A stretch of DNA of 64,000 nucleotides. It comes from Robertmurraya sp047302285. GTDB lineage: Bacteria; Bacillota; Bacilli; Bacillales; Cytobacillaceae. The stretch spans positions 1,550,001-1,614,000 of the forward strand of contig NZ_CP154845.1 in NCBI RefSeq assembly GCF_047302285.1. The letters run 5' to 3'. Positions 7,719 to 16,900 of the stretch are shown here, piece after piece; positions within the stretch are counted from its first letter, which is position 1; each line of letters begins with the position of its first letter. The position numbers and the translations under genes are program-made. The notes below the pieces were generated by a model that was given only the letters and a program-made list of their open reading frames with translations, had not been told where the DNA came from and ran no database searches.

Positions 7719-8990
7719 TTAACCTTTTTTCAAAAGATTTTCATAGACAGTTGCTAAAGCTTGTTCAAATTTTCCTGTCCGTTTTGGTTCATAATACATT
7801 TTATTTTTGATTCGGTCAGGGAGATATTGCTGCTTGACCCAACCATTTTCATAATTATGAGGATACAAATATTCTAAGCCACGGCCTAATTCCTTTGCAC
7901 CCTGATAATGTGCATCCTTTAAATGATCAGGTACCTCTCCGCTAATTCCTTTCCGAAGATCAGAAATGGCTTGATCAATGGCCATAATAGCTGAATTTGA
8001 TTTAGGAGATAAGCAGAGTTCAATGACGGCGTTGGCCAAAGGGATTCTTGCTTCAGGAAATCCAACTCTTTCTGCTGTTTCAATCGCTGCCAATGTTCTT
8101 GCCCCTGCTTGTGGACTGGCAAGACCAATATCCTCATAGGCGATGACGAGCAATCTTCGACTAATGCTCTGTAAGTCTCCTGCTTCAATTAATCGGGCTA
8201 AGTAATGGAGGGCGGCATTGACGTCACTACCTCGAATTGATTTTTGAAAAGCGGAAAGCACGTCATAATGTCCATCGCCGTCTTTATCATGGGTAAAGCT
8301 CTTTTTTTGCATACATTCCTCTGCAATAGCAAGGTCAATATGGATTGTTCCATCTTCATCCTTTTCAGTTGATACGACGGCAAGTTCTAATGCATTTAAG
8401 GAGCTACGGACATCTCCATTCGATCCTGTTGCGAGATGGAGCAGTGCTTCTTCAGTTATATCAATTGAATCCTTCCCAAGTCCTCTGTCTTGATCAACGA
8501 TAGCCCGTTTTAATGCATCGACAATTTCATTGATTGTTAACGGTTTAAGTTCAAAAATTTGACAGCGGCTTCGAATTGCAGGATTGATGGCGTGATACGG
8601 ATTACTCGTGGTGGCACCGATTAAGACAATTGAGCCGTTTTCGAGATGTGGAAGGAGAAAATCCTGCTTTCCTTTATCAAGTCGGTGGACTTCATCTAAA
8701 AGGAGTATTACCTTCCCAGACATTTTCGCCTCGGCTGCGACAATTTCTAAGTCCTTTTTATTATTCGTTACCGCATTTAACATACGAAAAGCAAATTTAG
8801 TACTTCCTGCGATCGCGCTCGCAATAGAGGTTTTTCCAATTCCCGGTGGTCCATAGAGGATCATCGAAGAGAGTTGTTTTGCTTTAACCATGCGGTGAAT
8901 AATTTTTCCTTCTCCTACGAGATGCGTTTGACCGAGGATTTCATCTATCGTTCTAGGTCTCATGCGAAAGGCAAGCGGCTTAACATTCAT
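7719..8990 (-). CDS. rarA: Replication-associated recombination protein A (RarA/MgsA)
   Basis: AAA+ ATPase of the MgsA/WRNIP1 family, acting at stalled replication forks. The 423-residue protein has the N-terminal RPRTIDEILGQTHLVGEG box, Walker A GPPGIGKTS (about 49-57), Walker B LLLDEVHRLD, sensor 1 GATTSNPYHAIN, the arginine finger IRSRCQIFEL, and the C-terminal tetramerisation domain (SIRGSDVNAALHYLARLIEAGD, ARIPLANAVIELCLSPKSN). Length and order match RarA (B. subtilis yrvN). The gene is monocistronic, facing away from the yczE-cymR unit. Confidence 0.95.
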   Translation of the reverse strand: MNVKPLAFRMRPRTIDEILGQTHLVGEGKIIHRMVKAKQLSSMILYGPPGIGKTSIASAIAGSTKFAFRMLNAVTNNKKDLEIVAAEAKMSGKVILLLDEVHRLDKGKQDFLLPHLENGSIVLIGATTSNPYHAINPAIRSRCQIFELKPLTINEIVDALKRAIVDQDRGLGKDSIDITEEALLHLATGSNGDVRSSLNALELAVVSTEKDEDGTIHIDLAIAEECMQKKSFTHDKDGDGHYDVLSAFQKSIRGSDVNAALHYLARLIEAGDLQSISRRLLVIAYEDIGLASPQAGARTLAAIETAERVGFPEARIPLANAVIELCLSPKSNSAIMAIDQAISDLRKGISGEVPDHLKDAHYQGAKELGRGLEYLYPHNYENGWVKQQYLPDRIKNKMYYEPKRTGKFEQALATVYENLLKKG

Positions 8991-9088
8991 TCCAATCTCT
9001 CCATTTTCTTAAAGTGTAGACGATTTCTTTCCTTTACCATAACATGTGGAACATACATTTGCATACTGAAGAGAGAGGATGTAAAAAC

Positions 9089-9161
9089 GATTTTTGGCTC
9101 TCATTTCAGCTATGCTGAAAGGCGTGCGAAACTATGTTTCGCACGAAATGAGCCAAAAATC
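9089..9161. repeat. Nested palindrome (three-way-junction-like) in the rarA-yczE gap
   Basis: Outer arms GATTTTTGGCT (9089-9099) / AGCCAAAAATC (9151-9161), continued by CATTTC / GAAATG. Inside are two alternative or adjacent perfect hairpins: TTTCAGC-TAT-GCTGAAA (9104-9120) and GTGCGAAAC-TAT-GTTTCGCAC (9124-9144). There is no T-run, so a simple terminator is unlikely. No similar copy was seen elsewhere in the window. Confidence 0.7.
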
Positions 9162-9193
9162 AGTTGGTCTTAACCGCATGCCTCTTGAAGTTG

Positions 9194-9202
9194 TGCTATA
9201 AT
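9194..9202 (+). promoter_or_regulatory. Extended -10 promoter element upstream of yczE-cymR
   Basis: TGC TATAAT (9194-9202) is an extended -10 box with a perfect TATAAT. No good -35 box stands at the proper distance. It is the best promoter candidate for the yczE-cymR pair, leaving a leader of about 120 nt. Confidence 0.5.
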
Positions 9203-9330
9203 GGCTATTGCCTATCAAATTAATCAGGATTTTGGTAATATTTATATCATAGATCCTTTGCGTTAGATAAAAATGTTCACGGGTCCTTCGGATACGAATC
9301 ATCTGTGTGAAAAGAATGGAGATATCATCG

Positions 9331-10020
9331 ATGGGGAAACGGCGAAAAGGACAGGTTGGTCCGAGATTTGTAATTTATATTTTAGGTTTATTATTGATGT
9401 CTTTAGGTCTTGTCTTATTAATTAAGGCTGAATTAGGAGCGACTCCTTGGGATGTATTGCATGTAGGTTTATACTATCAATTAGGATTAACGATTGGTAG
9501 TTGGTCGGTGATTATAGGAATATTTATTTTACTGGCGGCTGCTATCATCTCGAAGGAATTTCCACAAGTGGGAGCGTTTATGAATATGATCCTTGTGGGT
9601 CTTTTCATTGATATGTATTTTCTCCTTCCTTTTTTACAAACACCAGAGGGATTGATGGGTAAACTTCTTATGTTTATTAGCGGTATCATTCTTAATGGAT
9701 ATGGAATGGGCCTATATATTTCAGCTCAATTTGGTGCTGGACCGCGGGATAGCTTGATGATTGCGTTGACATCTAGGACAGGTTGGAAAGTACGTAATGT
9801 AAGAGGGGTTATGGAAATACTCGTTCTTCTTGTCGGCTGGTGGTTAGGTGGACCGATTTTTTGGGGAACGATTATTATCGGTTTAATGATTGGACCATTG
9901 GCAGGTATATGTCTTCCTCAGTGTTACAAGTTGACAGAGCATTGGTTATTGCATTTAAAAGAAAAAAAGATGGTAGTAAAGCATTCACAAACTGAATCAA
10001 AACGAGGTGCGAGTTTATGA
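9331..10020 (+). CDS. YczE/YitT-like integral membrane protein
   Basis: 229-residue membrane protein with five hydrophobic segments (first at about 12-34: VIYILGLLLMSLGLVLLIK). GLVLLIKAELGATPWDVLHVGL and the repeated GAGPRDSLMIALTSRTG are the hallmark of the YczE family, whose transport or other role is not known. The start at ATG 9331 is chosen because GGAG (9318-9321) lies nine bases upstream; an in-frame GTG at 9307 has no good SD. The stop overlaps the start of cymR (ATGA), so the two are co-translated. This link with CymR hints at, but does not prove, a role in sulfur metabolism. Confidence 0.8.
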   Translation: MGKRRKGQVGPRFVIYILGLLLMSLGLVLLIKAELGATPWDVLHVGLYYQLGLTIGSWSVIIGIFILLAAAIISKEFPQVGAFMNMILVGLFIDMYFLLPFLQTPEGLMGKLLMFISGIILNGYGMGLYISAQFGAGPRDSLMIALTSRTGWKVRNVRGVMEILVLLVGWWLGGPIFWGTIIIGLMIGPLAGICLPQCYKLTEHWLLHLKEKKMVVKHSQTESKRGASL

Positions 10021-10436
10021 AAATTTCAACTAAAGGCCGCTATGGTTTAACGATTATGATCGAATTAGCGAAAAAGCATGGGGATGGACCGATTTCTTTA
10101 AAAGCGATTGCACAAGCAAACGATTTGTCGGAACATTATTTAGAGCAGTTGATTGCTCCATTAAGAAATGCTGGGCTCGTTAAGAGTATCCGTGGTGCAT
10201 ACGGTGGATATGTATTGGCAGATGAACCTTCCAACATAACTTCAGGGGATATTATTCGCGTACTAGAAGGGCCGATTACCCCTGTTGAAGGAATTGAGGA
10301 TGAAGAGCCAGCAAAGAGGGAATTATGGATGCGAATTCGAGATGCAGTGAAAGATGTGTTAGAGAATACAACATTAGAAGACCTAGCCAATCACACCGAT
10401 AATGGCGAGTCTGACGCTTATATGTTTTATATTTAA
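10017..10436 (+). CDS. cymR: Rrf2-family cysteine metabolism repressor CymR
   Basis: 139-residue Rrf2-type winged-helix repressor. The N-terminus MKISTKGRYGLTIMIELA and the recognition region ANDLSEHYLEQLIAPLRNAGLV plus GAYGGYVLA are almost diagnostic for CymR. No cysteine triad for an Fe-S cluster is present, in line with CymR, which instead senses cysteine status through the O-acetylserine sulfhydrylase CysK. It precedes iscS and mnmA as in B. subtilis (yrzC-yrvO-trmU). A probable target, the yrrT-mtnN-mccA-mccB operon, lies 21 kb downstream in this window. Confidence 0.94.
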   Translation: MKISTKGRYGLTIMIELAKKHGDGPISLKAIAQANDLSEHYLEQLIAPLRNAGLVKSIRGAYGGYVLADEPSNITSGDIIRVLEGPITPVEGIEDEEPAKRELWMRIRDAVKDVLENTTLEDLANHTDNGESDAYMFYI

Positions 10437-10571
10437 AGTTTGTTCACTAACTTTTTCAAAAGAATGAGCGAACAAGATACTTATAAGAAAATAGCGATAT
10501 TTTATGATCGATTATAAAATGGGCAAGTGGAAATAGTAAGTTTAAGAGATAAGTTAGTAGGTGAACGAATA

Positions 10572-11717
10572 TTGGAACGGATTTATGTAGATCATGCTGC
10601 CACTGCTCCGATGCACCCGCAGGTGATTGAAGAAATAACAAAGGTTATGGGTCAGCAATTTGGAAACCCGTCTAGCATCCATGCTTTTGGTCGTGAAGCG
10701 AGACATATTGTTGATGAAGCGAGAGAGCTGTTAGCGAAAAGCATTGGTGCGCACCCTAATGAAATCATCATTACGAGCGGCGGAACAGAAGCCGATAACT
10801 ATGCATTACTTGGTGTGGCTGAAGCGAATCAGCAAACAGGTAAGCATATTATTACGACAGAAATTGAACACCACGCAGTGCTTCATACATGCCAGCAACT
10901 TGAAAGAAAGGGCTTTGAAGTGACCTATTTACCAGTCGATACGGAAGGAAGAATTTCAATCGACGATTTAAAAAGCGCCTTGCGGGAAGATACCATTCTT
11001 GTCTCTATTATGTATGGAAATAATGAAGTGGGAACCCTGCAACCGATTAAGGAAATTGGGGATTTGTTAAAAGAACATCCAGCATTGTTTCATACAGATG
11101 CGGTTCAAGCCTACGGATTAGTCAGTATTGATGTGAGTGAAGCAAATATTGATTTATTAAGTGTGTCGGCCCATAAAATTAACGGACCTAAAGGAATTGG
11201 ATTTTTATATGTTCGTAATGATGTCAAGCTCTCACCACTTATTTTTGGTGGGGAGCAAGAAAGAAAGAGACGTGCAGGAACGGAAAATGTCGCTTCTATC
11301 GCAGGTTTTCAAGAGGCGGTGAGTGTAGCCCAATTTGAACGAGATGAGAAGGTAAAAAAGTATCAACAGTTTAAGCAAATATTTATCGATGACTTGAAAA
11401 AACACAAAATCGATTTTTCCGTAAACGGATCACTTGAAAATTCTCTCCCTCATGTTTTAAACTTAAGCTTCCCAGGAACGAATGTGGAAGCGATGCTTGT
11501 CAATTTAGATTTAGCAGGAGTTGCTGCCTCAAGTGGCTCAGCTTGTACAGCTGGTAGTATCGATCCATCACATGTACTGGTTGCGATGTTCGGAAGTCAT
11601 TCCGATAAATTGCGAAATTCTATCCGTTTTAGCTTTGGTCTTGGTAACACTACCGAACAAATTCACAAGGTAGCGGAAACAACGGCTGAAATTGTGAAGC
11701 GGCTAACAAATAAATAG
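10572..11717 (+). CDS. Cysteine desulfurase (IscS/NifS class, YrvO)
   Basis: PLP enzyme that removes sulfur from cysteine and passes it on as persulfide; next to mnmA it is the expected sulfur donor for tRNA 2-thiouridine. The 381-residue protein starts MERIYVDHAATAPMHPQV. The PLP lysine lies in VSAHKINGPKGIGFLY, and the catalytic cysteine loop is SSGSACTAG near residue 320. Start TTG 10572 is chosen because AGGTGA (10559-10564) lies seven bases upstream and the protein then begins exactly like family members; the in-frame GTG at 10527 lacks an SD. It is spaced 32 bases from mnmA. Confidence 0.93.
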   Translation: MERIYVDHAATAPMHPQVIEEITKVMGQQFGNPSSIHAFGREARHIVDEARELLAKSIGAHPNEIIITSGGTEADNYALLGVAEANQQTGKHIITTEIEHHAVLHTCQQLERKGFEVTYLPVDTEGRISIDDLKSALREDTILVSIMYGNNEVGTLQPIKEIGDLLKEHPALFHTDAVQAYGLVSIDVSEANIDLLSVSAHKINGPKGIGFLYVRNDVKLSPLIFGGEQERKRRAGTENVASIAGFQEAVSVAQFERDEKVKKYQQFKQIFIDDLKKHKIDFSVNGSLENSLPHVLNLSFPGTNVEAMLVNLDLAGVAASSGSACTAGSIDPSHVLVAMFGSHSDKLRNSIRFSFGLGNTTEQIHKVAETTAEIVKRLTNK

Positions 11718-11749
11718 ATTTAGTAGGGAAGTAAGTGAGGTGAAAGAAA

Positions 11750-12865
11750 TTGACGAAGGATCCAAAGAATACACGGGTTGTCGTAGGAATGTCCGGTGGA
11801 GTCGATTCTTCTGTGGCAGCATTATTGTTAAAACAGCAAGGATATGATGTCATCGGGATTTTCATGAAAAACTGGGATGATACAGATGAGTTTGGCGTGT
11901 GTACGGCAACAGAGGATTATAATGACGTAATCCGCGTATGTAACCAAATTGGCATTCCATATTATGCTGTTAATTTCGAGAAACAATACTGGGATAAAGT
12001 ATTTACGTACTTTTTAGATGAATATAAAGCAGGTCGGACACCGAATCCAGACGTTATGTGTAATAAAGAAATTAAATTCAAGGCATTTCTCGAACATGCG
12101 GTTAATCTAGGTGCTGACTATTTGGCTACTGGTCATTATGCCCGTGTCGATCGGGGAAATGGGGAAGTCAAAATGCTTCGTGGAATAGATGAAAATAAGG
12201 ATCAAACGTATTTCCTTAATCAACTTTCTCAAGAACAACTAGAAAAAGTCATGTTTCCAATTGGTGATATTGAAAAATCAAAAGTGCGGGAAATTGCCAT
12301 GGAAGCTGGTTTAGCAACGGCTACGAAAAAAGATAGCACAGGGATTTGCTTCATTGGAGAACGTAATTTCAAGGAGTTTTTAAGTAATTACTTACCTGCT
12401 CAGCCAGGAAATATGGAAACCCTTGAGGGGGAAGTTGTTGGCAAGCACGATGGTCTAATGTATTACACAATTGGTCAGCGTCATGGTCTAGGTATTGGTG
12501 GCTCTGGTGAACCATGGTTTGCCATTGGCAAGGACTTAAAGCGCAATGTCCTTTATGTTGGGCAAAGCTTCCACAATGAAAAGCTCTACTCAGATTCAAT
12601 TATAGCGACTGATGTGAGTTGGGTATCGAATGCTTCTAAAGCTGATTCATTTGCATGTACGGCCAAGTTTCGATACCGTCAACCAGATAATAAAGTAACA
12701 GTGCAAACGTTAGAGGATGGCAAAGTAAAGGTGATCTTCGATGAACCGATACGTGCTGTTACCCCTGGGCAAGCGGTTGTTTTTTACAATGGTGATGAAT
12801 GCCTTGGTGGAGGGACAATCGACGAAATCTACAAAGATGGCGAACGATTAACGTATGTTGGATAA
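11750..12865 (+). CDS. mnmA: tRNA-specific 2-thiouridylase MnmA
   Basis: Adenylates and thiolates U34 of tRNA-Lys, -Glu and -Gln to give s2U34. The 371-residue protein has the PP-loop SGGVDSS (about 16-22), the catalytic cysteine in NPDVMCNKEIKF (about 103) and the persulfide cysteine in STGICFIGERNF (about 200). It also has the D-type recognition segment ATGHYARVDR and the C-terminal beta-barrel. TTG start with GAGGTG seven bases upstream. Operon with the cysteine desulfurase gene. Confidence 0.97.
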   Translation: MTKDPKNTRVVVGMSGGVDSSVAALLLKQQGYDVIGIFMKNWDDTDEFGVCTATEDYNDVIRVCNQIGIPYYAVNFEKQYWDKVFTYFLDEYKAGRTPNPDVMCNKEIKFKAFLEHAVNLGADYLATGHYARVDRGNGEVKMLRGIDENKDQTYFLNQLSQEQLEKVMFPIGDIEKSKVREIAMEAGLATATKKDSTGICFIGERNFKEFLSNYLPAQPGNMETLEGEVVGKHDGLMYYTIGQRHGLGIGGSGEPWFAIGKDLKRNVLYVGQSFHNEKLYSDSIIATDVSWVSNASKADSFACTAKFRYRQPDNKVTVQTLEDGKVKVIFDEPIRAVTPGQAVVFYNGDECLGGGTIDEIYKDGERLTYVG

Positions 12866-12875
12866 TATTCAAGAA

Positions 12876-12907
12876 TGCCTCGATTCTTTAGAATCGGGGT
12901 GTTTTTG
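12876..12907 (+). terminator. Terminator of mnmA
   Basis: CCTCGATTC (12878-12886) / GAATCGGGG (12891-12899), loop TTTA, followed by TGTTTTT. One G-T pair in the stem. Confidence 0.85.
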
Positions 12908-12913
12908 ATTTCG

Positions 12914-12942
12914 TTTCTGACACAAGTAAGATATGCTATACT
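12914..12942 (+). promoter_or_regulatory. Promoter of yrrB-recD2
   Basis: -35 TTTCTG (12914-12919), 17-base spacer, and extended -10 TGC TATACT (12934-12942). It lies just upstream of the SD AGGAGTG and the ATG at 12966. Confidence 0.6.
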
Positions 12943-12965
12943 TTTGACTATAGGAGTGAAAATAG

Positions 12966-13619
12966 ATGGACAAGAACCAACAAGGAATTCAATATATGCA
13001 AGAAGGAAAATGGGAAGAGGCAGCAAAAATCTTTATGGAAGCGATTGAAGAAAACCCAAAAGATGCCGTATCTTACATTAATTTTGGCAATGTTCTTGCG
13101 GCAGTAGGCGAAAATGAGAAAGCTTTGTCCTTTTTTGAAAAGGCGATTGAGCTTGATAAAAGTGCAGCAGCTGCTTATTACAGTGCCGGAAACCTTTATT
13201 TTGAAAATGAAAACTTAGATGCAGCGAAAAATATGTTTGAAAAAGCAATGCAGCAAGGACTAACAACTAGTGACAATTATTTTATGCTTGGCTTAACCTT
13301 GGCACAGCTTGAACAGCCACGTCTTGCTTTACCTTATTTTCAGCGTGCTGTGGAACTAAATGGTGTTGATGCAGAAGCTCGTTTCCAATATGGTTTATGT
13401 TTGGCTGGATTAGAGTTAATTGATGAAGCAATTGAACAATTTACAGTTTGTGTGCAAATAGACGAAGAACATGCCGATGCCTTTTACAATTTAGGTGTTG
13501 CATATGGGTACAAGGAAGATGGCGCTAAAGCCTTAGCGATGTTTGAAAAAGCATTGGAAGTTCAACCTGACCATATGTTAGCAGGATACGGTAAAAAGCT
13601 GATGGAAAAAGGTGAATAA
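12966..13619 (+). CDS. yrrB: Tetratricopeptide repeat protein YrrB
   Basis: 217-residue soluble protein built almost wholly of about six 34-residue TPR units. Each has the W/Y-G-A-F-P pattern, for example GKWEEAAKIFMEAIEENPKDAVSYINFGNVL, then GENEKALSFFEKAIELDKSA. The family is a protein-interaction scaffold with no catalytic residues, and the partner is not known. The conserved place between mnmA and recD2 in Bacillus has led to the suggestion that it links RNA modification and DNA metabolism; the sequence itself does not show this. Strong SD AGGAGTG. recD2 follows after 41 bases. Confidence 0.88.
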   Translation: MDKNQQGIQYMQEGKWEEAAKIFMEAIEENPKDAVSYINFGNVLAAVGENEKALSFFEKAIELDKSAAAAYYSAGNLYFENENLDAAKNMFEKAMQQGLTTSDNYFMLGLTLAQLEQPRLALPYFQRAVELNGVDAEARFQYGLCLAGLELIDEAIEQFTVCVQIDEEHADAFYNLGVAYGYKEDGAKALAMFEKALEVQPDHMLAGYGKKLMEKGE

Positions 13620-13660
13620 GTAAACTTTGCTAAAAGTTTAAAAGGAAGGAGGGAAAGTCT

Positions 13661-16102
13661 TTGGCAGAGCAGGAAAAGCTGGACCTATTTAACGAGGAGA
13701 GCAAGTATATTAAGGGAAAGCATCTCGTGACAATCTTCCATAATGAACAAAACCTTTACACTGTAATGAGAATTCGGGTAGAAGACACGAATGAAAATTA
13801 CGAAGATAAGGAAGCGGTCATTACAGGCTATTTTCCAAAGGTTCACGAGGAAGAAACGTATATTTTTTATGGGCAGATGAAGGAACATCCGAAGTTTGGA
13901 CCTCAGTTTCAAGCAGAACATTTTCGCAAGGAGCTTCCGCAAACAAAGCAAGGAGTCATTGCTTATTTATCTGGTGACTTGTTTAAAGGAATCGGGAAGA
14001 AGACGGCAGAAAATATTGTCAATACATTAGGCGAAGATGCCATTTCTCGTATTCTGTCCCAGCCTTCCATCCTTGATACTGTGCCGAAACTTCCTTCTGA
14101 AAAAGCAAAGGAGCTATATGATACGTTAATGGAGAATCAAGGTTTAGAGCAAGCGATGATTGCTTTAAACCAATATGGATTTGGTCCGCAAATCTCCATG
14201 AAAATTTATCAGGCATATAAAGAGCAAACAATAGAAGTGATACAATCCAATCCCTATAAACTTGTTGAGGATGTAGAGGGAATTGGTTTTAGCCGTGCTG
14301 ATGAACTTGGCTATTTAGTAGGAATTTCTGGTAACCATCCAGATCGAATTAAAGCTGGTTGCTTATACGTATTAGAAAATGAATGTATGCAAGCTGGCCA
14401 CGTCTACATATCAGCAAAAAGCCTTCTCATCTCGGTGAAAAAGCTATTAGAAGATAATAAACGGGATATGATTGAATTTACGGACATTTCCAATGAACTT
14501 GTTAAGCTTGAGGAAGAGGGAAAAATTATCATTGAGGATAAAAAAATCTATCTTCCCTCCCTTTATTTTTCCGAAAAAGGCGTCGTCACAAATATTAAAC
14601 GAATCCTTCAGCAAAGAGAATATGATGAACAATTTCCTGAGTCTGAATTTTTATTAGCGTTAGGTGAACTTGAGGAGAGATTAAAGGTTCAATATGCACC
14701 GACACAGAAGGAAGCCATTCAAACTGCATTAATGTCTCCGATGTTAATTTTAACGGGAGGACCTGGTACTGGAAAAACAACGGTCATCAAAGGGATTGTT
14801 GAGCTATACGGTGAATTGCATGGCTGTTCATTGGATCCAAAAGACTACAAGGGTGATGAACCTTTTCCATTTCTGTTAGCAGCACCAACGGGTCGTGCCG
14901 CAAAACGTATGACGGAGTCAACCGGCTTACCTGCAGTGACGATTCATCGCTTATTAGGTTGGAACGGAGTCGAAGGATTTAGCCGTGACGAAGACGATCC
15001 GCTTGAAGGGAAAATATTAATTGTCGATGAAACTTCGATGCTCGATATATGGCTGGCAAACCAATTATTTAAGGCACTTCCTGATCAAATTCAAGTGATC
15101 CTTGTGGGAGATGAGGATCAATTACCATCAGTAGGACCTGGACAAGTATTAAAGGACTTACTTGAATCAAAGAGAATTCCTACCGTAAGGCTAACCGATA
15201 TTTATCGGCAAGAGGAAGGTTCCTCAATTATTGAATTAGCCCATAGCATTAAGAATGGTAAGCTTCCCGATGATATATTAAAACTCCAAAAGGATCGTTC
15301 CTTTATTCGCTGTCATGCTGGACAAATTGGTGAAGTGGTCGAGAAGGTGGCTCAAAACGCGAAGAAAAAGGGCTATACGCAACGAGATATTCAAGTATTA
15401 GCGCCGATGTATAAGGGACCGGCTGGAATTGATAAACTGAATGAGATTGTCCAACAAATTTTTAATGATAATGATGATGGTTCACGAAAAGAATTGAAAT
15501 TTGGCGATGTAAAATATCGCATTGGCGATAAAGTTTTACAGCTCGTAAACCAACCTGAAAATCACGTATTTAATGGTGATATTGGTGAAATAGTCTCGAT
15601 TTTTACAGCAAAGGAAAATACGGAAAAAGAAGATATGGTCATTGCTTCTTTTGATGGGATAGAGGCCACATACACACGTCAAGATTTAAATCAAATTACC
15701 CATGCTTATTGTTGTTCGGTTCACAAGTCACAGGGAAGTGAATTTCCAATCGTCATTCTCCCTGTCGTTAAAAGCTATTATCGCATGTTACGAAGAAATC
15801 TTATTTATACGGCGATTACGAGAAGCAAAAGCTCCCTCATTTTATGCGGGGAAGAAGAAGCATTGCGAATGGCGATCGGACGCGTTGATGAACAGACTCG
15901 ATTAACGTCATTACAGGAGAAATTACAGGAAGCGATTGCTAGTAGTACGGATACTGAAGATACTACGGATTCTGAGATGTCTGGAGTTTCCAAGCCAAAA
16001 ACGGCTCCGGTTTTATATGAAGATACGATTGTCGATATCGATCCTCTGATTGGGATGGAAAATATGACCCCTTATGATTTCATGGAGCAGGAAAAAATTT
16101 AG
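13661..16102 (+). CDS. recD2: ATP-dependent RecD2 DNA helicase
   Basis: 5'-3' superfamily 1B helicase acting outside RecBCD in Firmicutes, involved in fork maintenance and mismatch repair. 813 residues. An N-terminal OB-like domain (about 20-95) is followed by helix-hairpin-helix units (GDLFKGIGKKTAENIV and EDVEGIGFSRADELG). The helicase core follows with Walker A GGPGTGKTTVIKG (about 366-378), motif II VDETSMLD, motif III VGDEDQLPSVGPGQVL, and motif VI AITRSKSSLILCG. Then comes an acidic, variable tail. TTG start with AGGAGG nine bases upstream. Confidence 0.95.
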   Translation: MAEQEKLDLFNEESKYIKGKHLVTIFHNEQNLYTVMRIRVEDTNENYEDKEAVITGYFPKVHEEETYIFYGQMKEHPKFGPQFQAEHFRKELPQTKQGVIAYLSGDLFKGIGKKTAENIVNTLGEDAISRILSQPSILDTVPKLPSEKAKELYDTLMENQGLEQAMIALNQYGFGPQISMKIYQAYKEQTIEVIQSNPYKLVEDVEGIGFSRADELGYLVGISGNHPDRIKAGCLYVLENECMQAGHVYISAKSLLISVKKLLEDNKRDMIEFTDISNELVKLEEEGKIIIEDKKIYLPSLYFSEKGVVTNIKRILQQREYDEQFPESEFLLALGELEERLKVQYAPTQKEAIQTALMSPMLILTGGPGTGKTTVIKGIVELYGELHGCSLDPKDYKGDEPFPFLLAAPTGRAAKRMTESTGLPAVTIHRLLGWNGVEGFSRDEDDPLEGKILIVDETSMLDIWLANQLFKALPDQIQVILVGDEDQLPSVGPGQVLKDLLESKRIPTVRLTDIYRQEEGSSIIELAHSIKNGKLPDDILKLQKDRSFIRCHAGQIGEVVEKVAQNAKKKGYTQRDIQVLAPMYKGPAGIDKLNEIVQQIFNDNDDGSRKELKFGDVKYRIGDKVLQLVNQPENHVFNGDIGEIVSIFTAKENTEKEDMVIASFDGIEATYTRQDLNQITHAYCCSVHKSQGSEFPIVILPVVKSYYRMLRRNLIYTAITRSKSSLILCGEEEALRMAIGRVDEQTRLTSLQEKLQEAIASSTDTEDTTDSEMSGVSKPKTAPVLYEDTIVDIDPLIGMENMTPYDFMEQEKI

Positions 16103-16135
16103 AGTGCCCAGTATGTGGTGCTCTAATTTTTTTTG
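16100..16135 (+). terminator. Terminator of recD2
   Basis: AGAGTGCC (16101-16108) / GGTGCTCT (16117-16124), with two G-T pairs, followed by AATTTTTTTT. Confidence 0.75.
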
Positions 16136-16149
16136 TATTTAACGAGAGA

Positions 16150-16275
16150 TCCGCAATTATCCTTAAAACCCCCGCAATTAATGGCAAATTACCCGCAATA
16201 ACCATGAAAACCCCCGCAATGATCTCTGATTTACCCGCAATAACCAACAAAACACCCGCAATCCCGCCCATAACT
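16150..16275. repeat. 21-bp tandem array, six units
   Basis: The core CCCGCAAT recurs exactly every 21 bases at 16171, 16192, 16213, 16234 and 16255, with a first slightly diverged unit at 16150. The 13 bases after each core vary but stay AT-rich. The period equals two DNA helix turns and seven codons, so all frames stay open over the array, which explains spurious open frames on both strands. There are no unique spacers, so it is not a CRISPR array. It fills the recD2-yrrD gap. Confidence 0.9.
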
Positions 16276-16391
16276 ACTCGCGCTCCCCTGAAATTGACCA
16301 CAAACACTCACAATACAACATCCACTGCACTGGTAAACCTTTCTTTTAATGAATCTTTCTATCCTGCGAAAAACTATAACTGTTCGGAAAG

Positions 16392-16874
16392 GTGGGATAT
16401 CTCCTGCGAACAGTGTCGATACTAAAGGGTCTGCCAATATATGTGAAGAGTTCCGGAGAGAAATTAGGAGAAGTTTGTGATATTTGCTTATCTGACCATG
16501 GTGAAGTTGAGGGTGTTTTAGTAAAAAGAGGTGCTCTGTTTAAAAAGCCATGCCTCATTCCATTAAAAGACATTTCGTCTTTTGGAACCGATGGGATCAT
16601 GCTGGAAGATAAGATGGAGCTGCAACCAGGAAACGGTTCTTACCATATCCTTGACGGAAAGGAAAAATTAGTGGGGAAATCGTTATTATCAGCAGAGGGT
16701 GAGCGACTGGGGATTCTCCAGGACGTATATTTTCATGAGGAGCTGGGCACAATTTTAGGGTATGAATGTTCGGATGGCTTCTTTGCTGATATAACGGAAG
16801 GGAAGCGAGTTTTTAAAAGCGATGCTCCACCTAAAATTGGGAAAGACGCCATTATCGTAAATATACAAACATAA
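16392..16874 (+). CDS. yrrD: PRC-barrel domain protein YrrD
   Basis: 160-residue protein with two PRC-barrel units of about 75 residues each. The first is SGEKLGEVCDICLSDHGEVEGVLVK followed by IPLKDISSFGTDGIML. The second is AEGERLGILQDVYFHEELGTILGYECSDG. PRC barrels occur in RimM and photosynthetic reaction centres and bind proteins or RNA; the role of YrrD is unknown. The start is uncertain: GTG 16392 is used, but a CTG at 16404 with GGTGG eight bases before it would give MRTVSILKG, close to the usual N-terminus. It follows recD2 as in B. subtilis. Confidence 0.8.
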   Translation: MGYLLRTVSILKGLPIYVKSSGEKLGEVCDICLSDHGEVEGVLVKRGALFKKPCLIPLKDISSFGTDGIMLEDKMELQPGNGSYHILDGKEKLVGKSLLSAEGERLGILQDVYFHEELGTILGYECSDGFFADITEGKRVFKSDAPPKIGKDAIIVNIQT

Positions 16875-16900
16875 ATTTTAGATAAGAGGGGTCTTTTTCA

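Noticed and set aside
16150..16275. CRISPR array
   Set aside because: The unit is 21 bases without separate unique spacers of constant length, and there are no cas genes nearby.
16080..16425. Open frames on both strands with VIAG or PAIT repeats
   Set aside because: Produced by the 21-bp tandem array, whose period is a multiple of three; no SD and no continuation outside the array.
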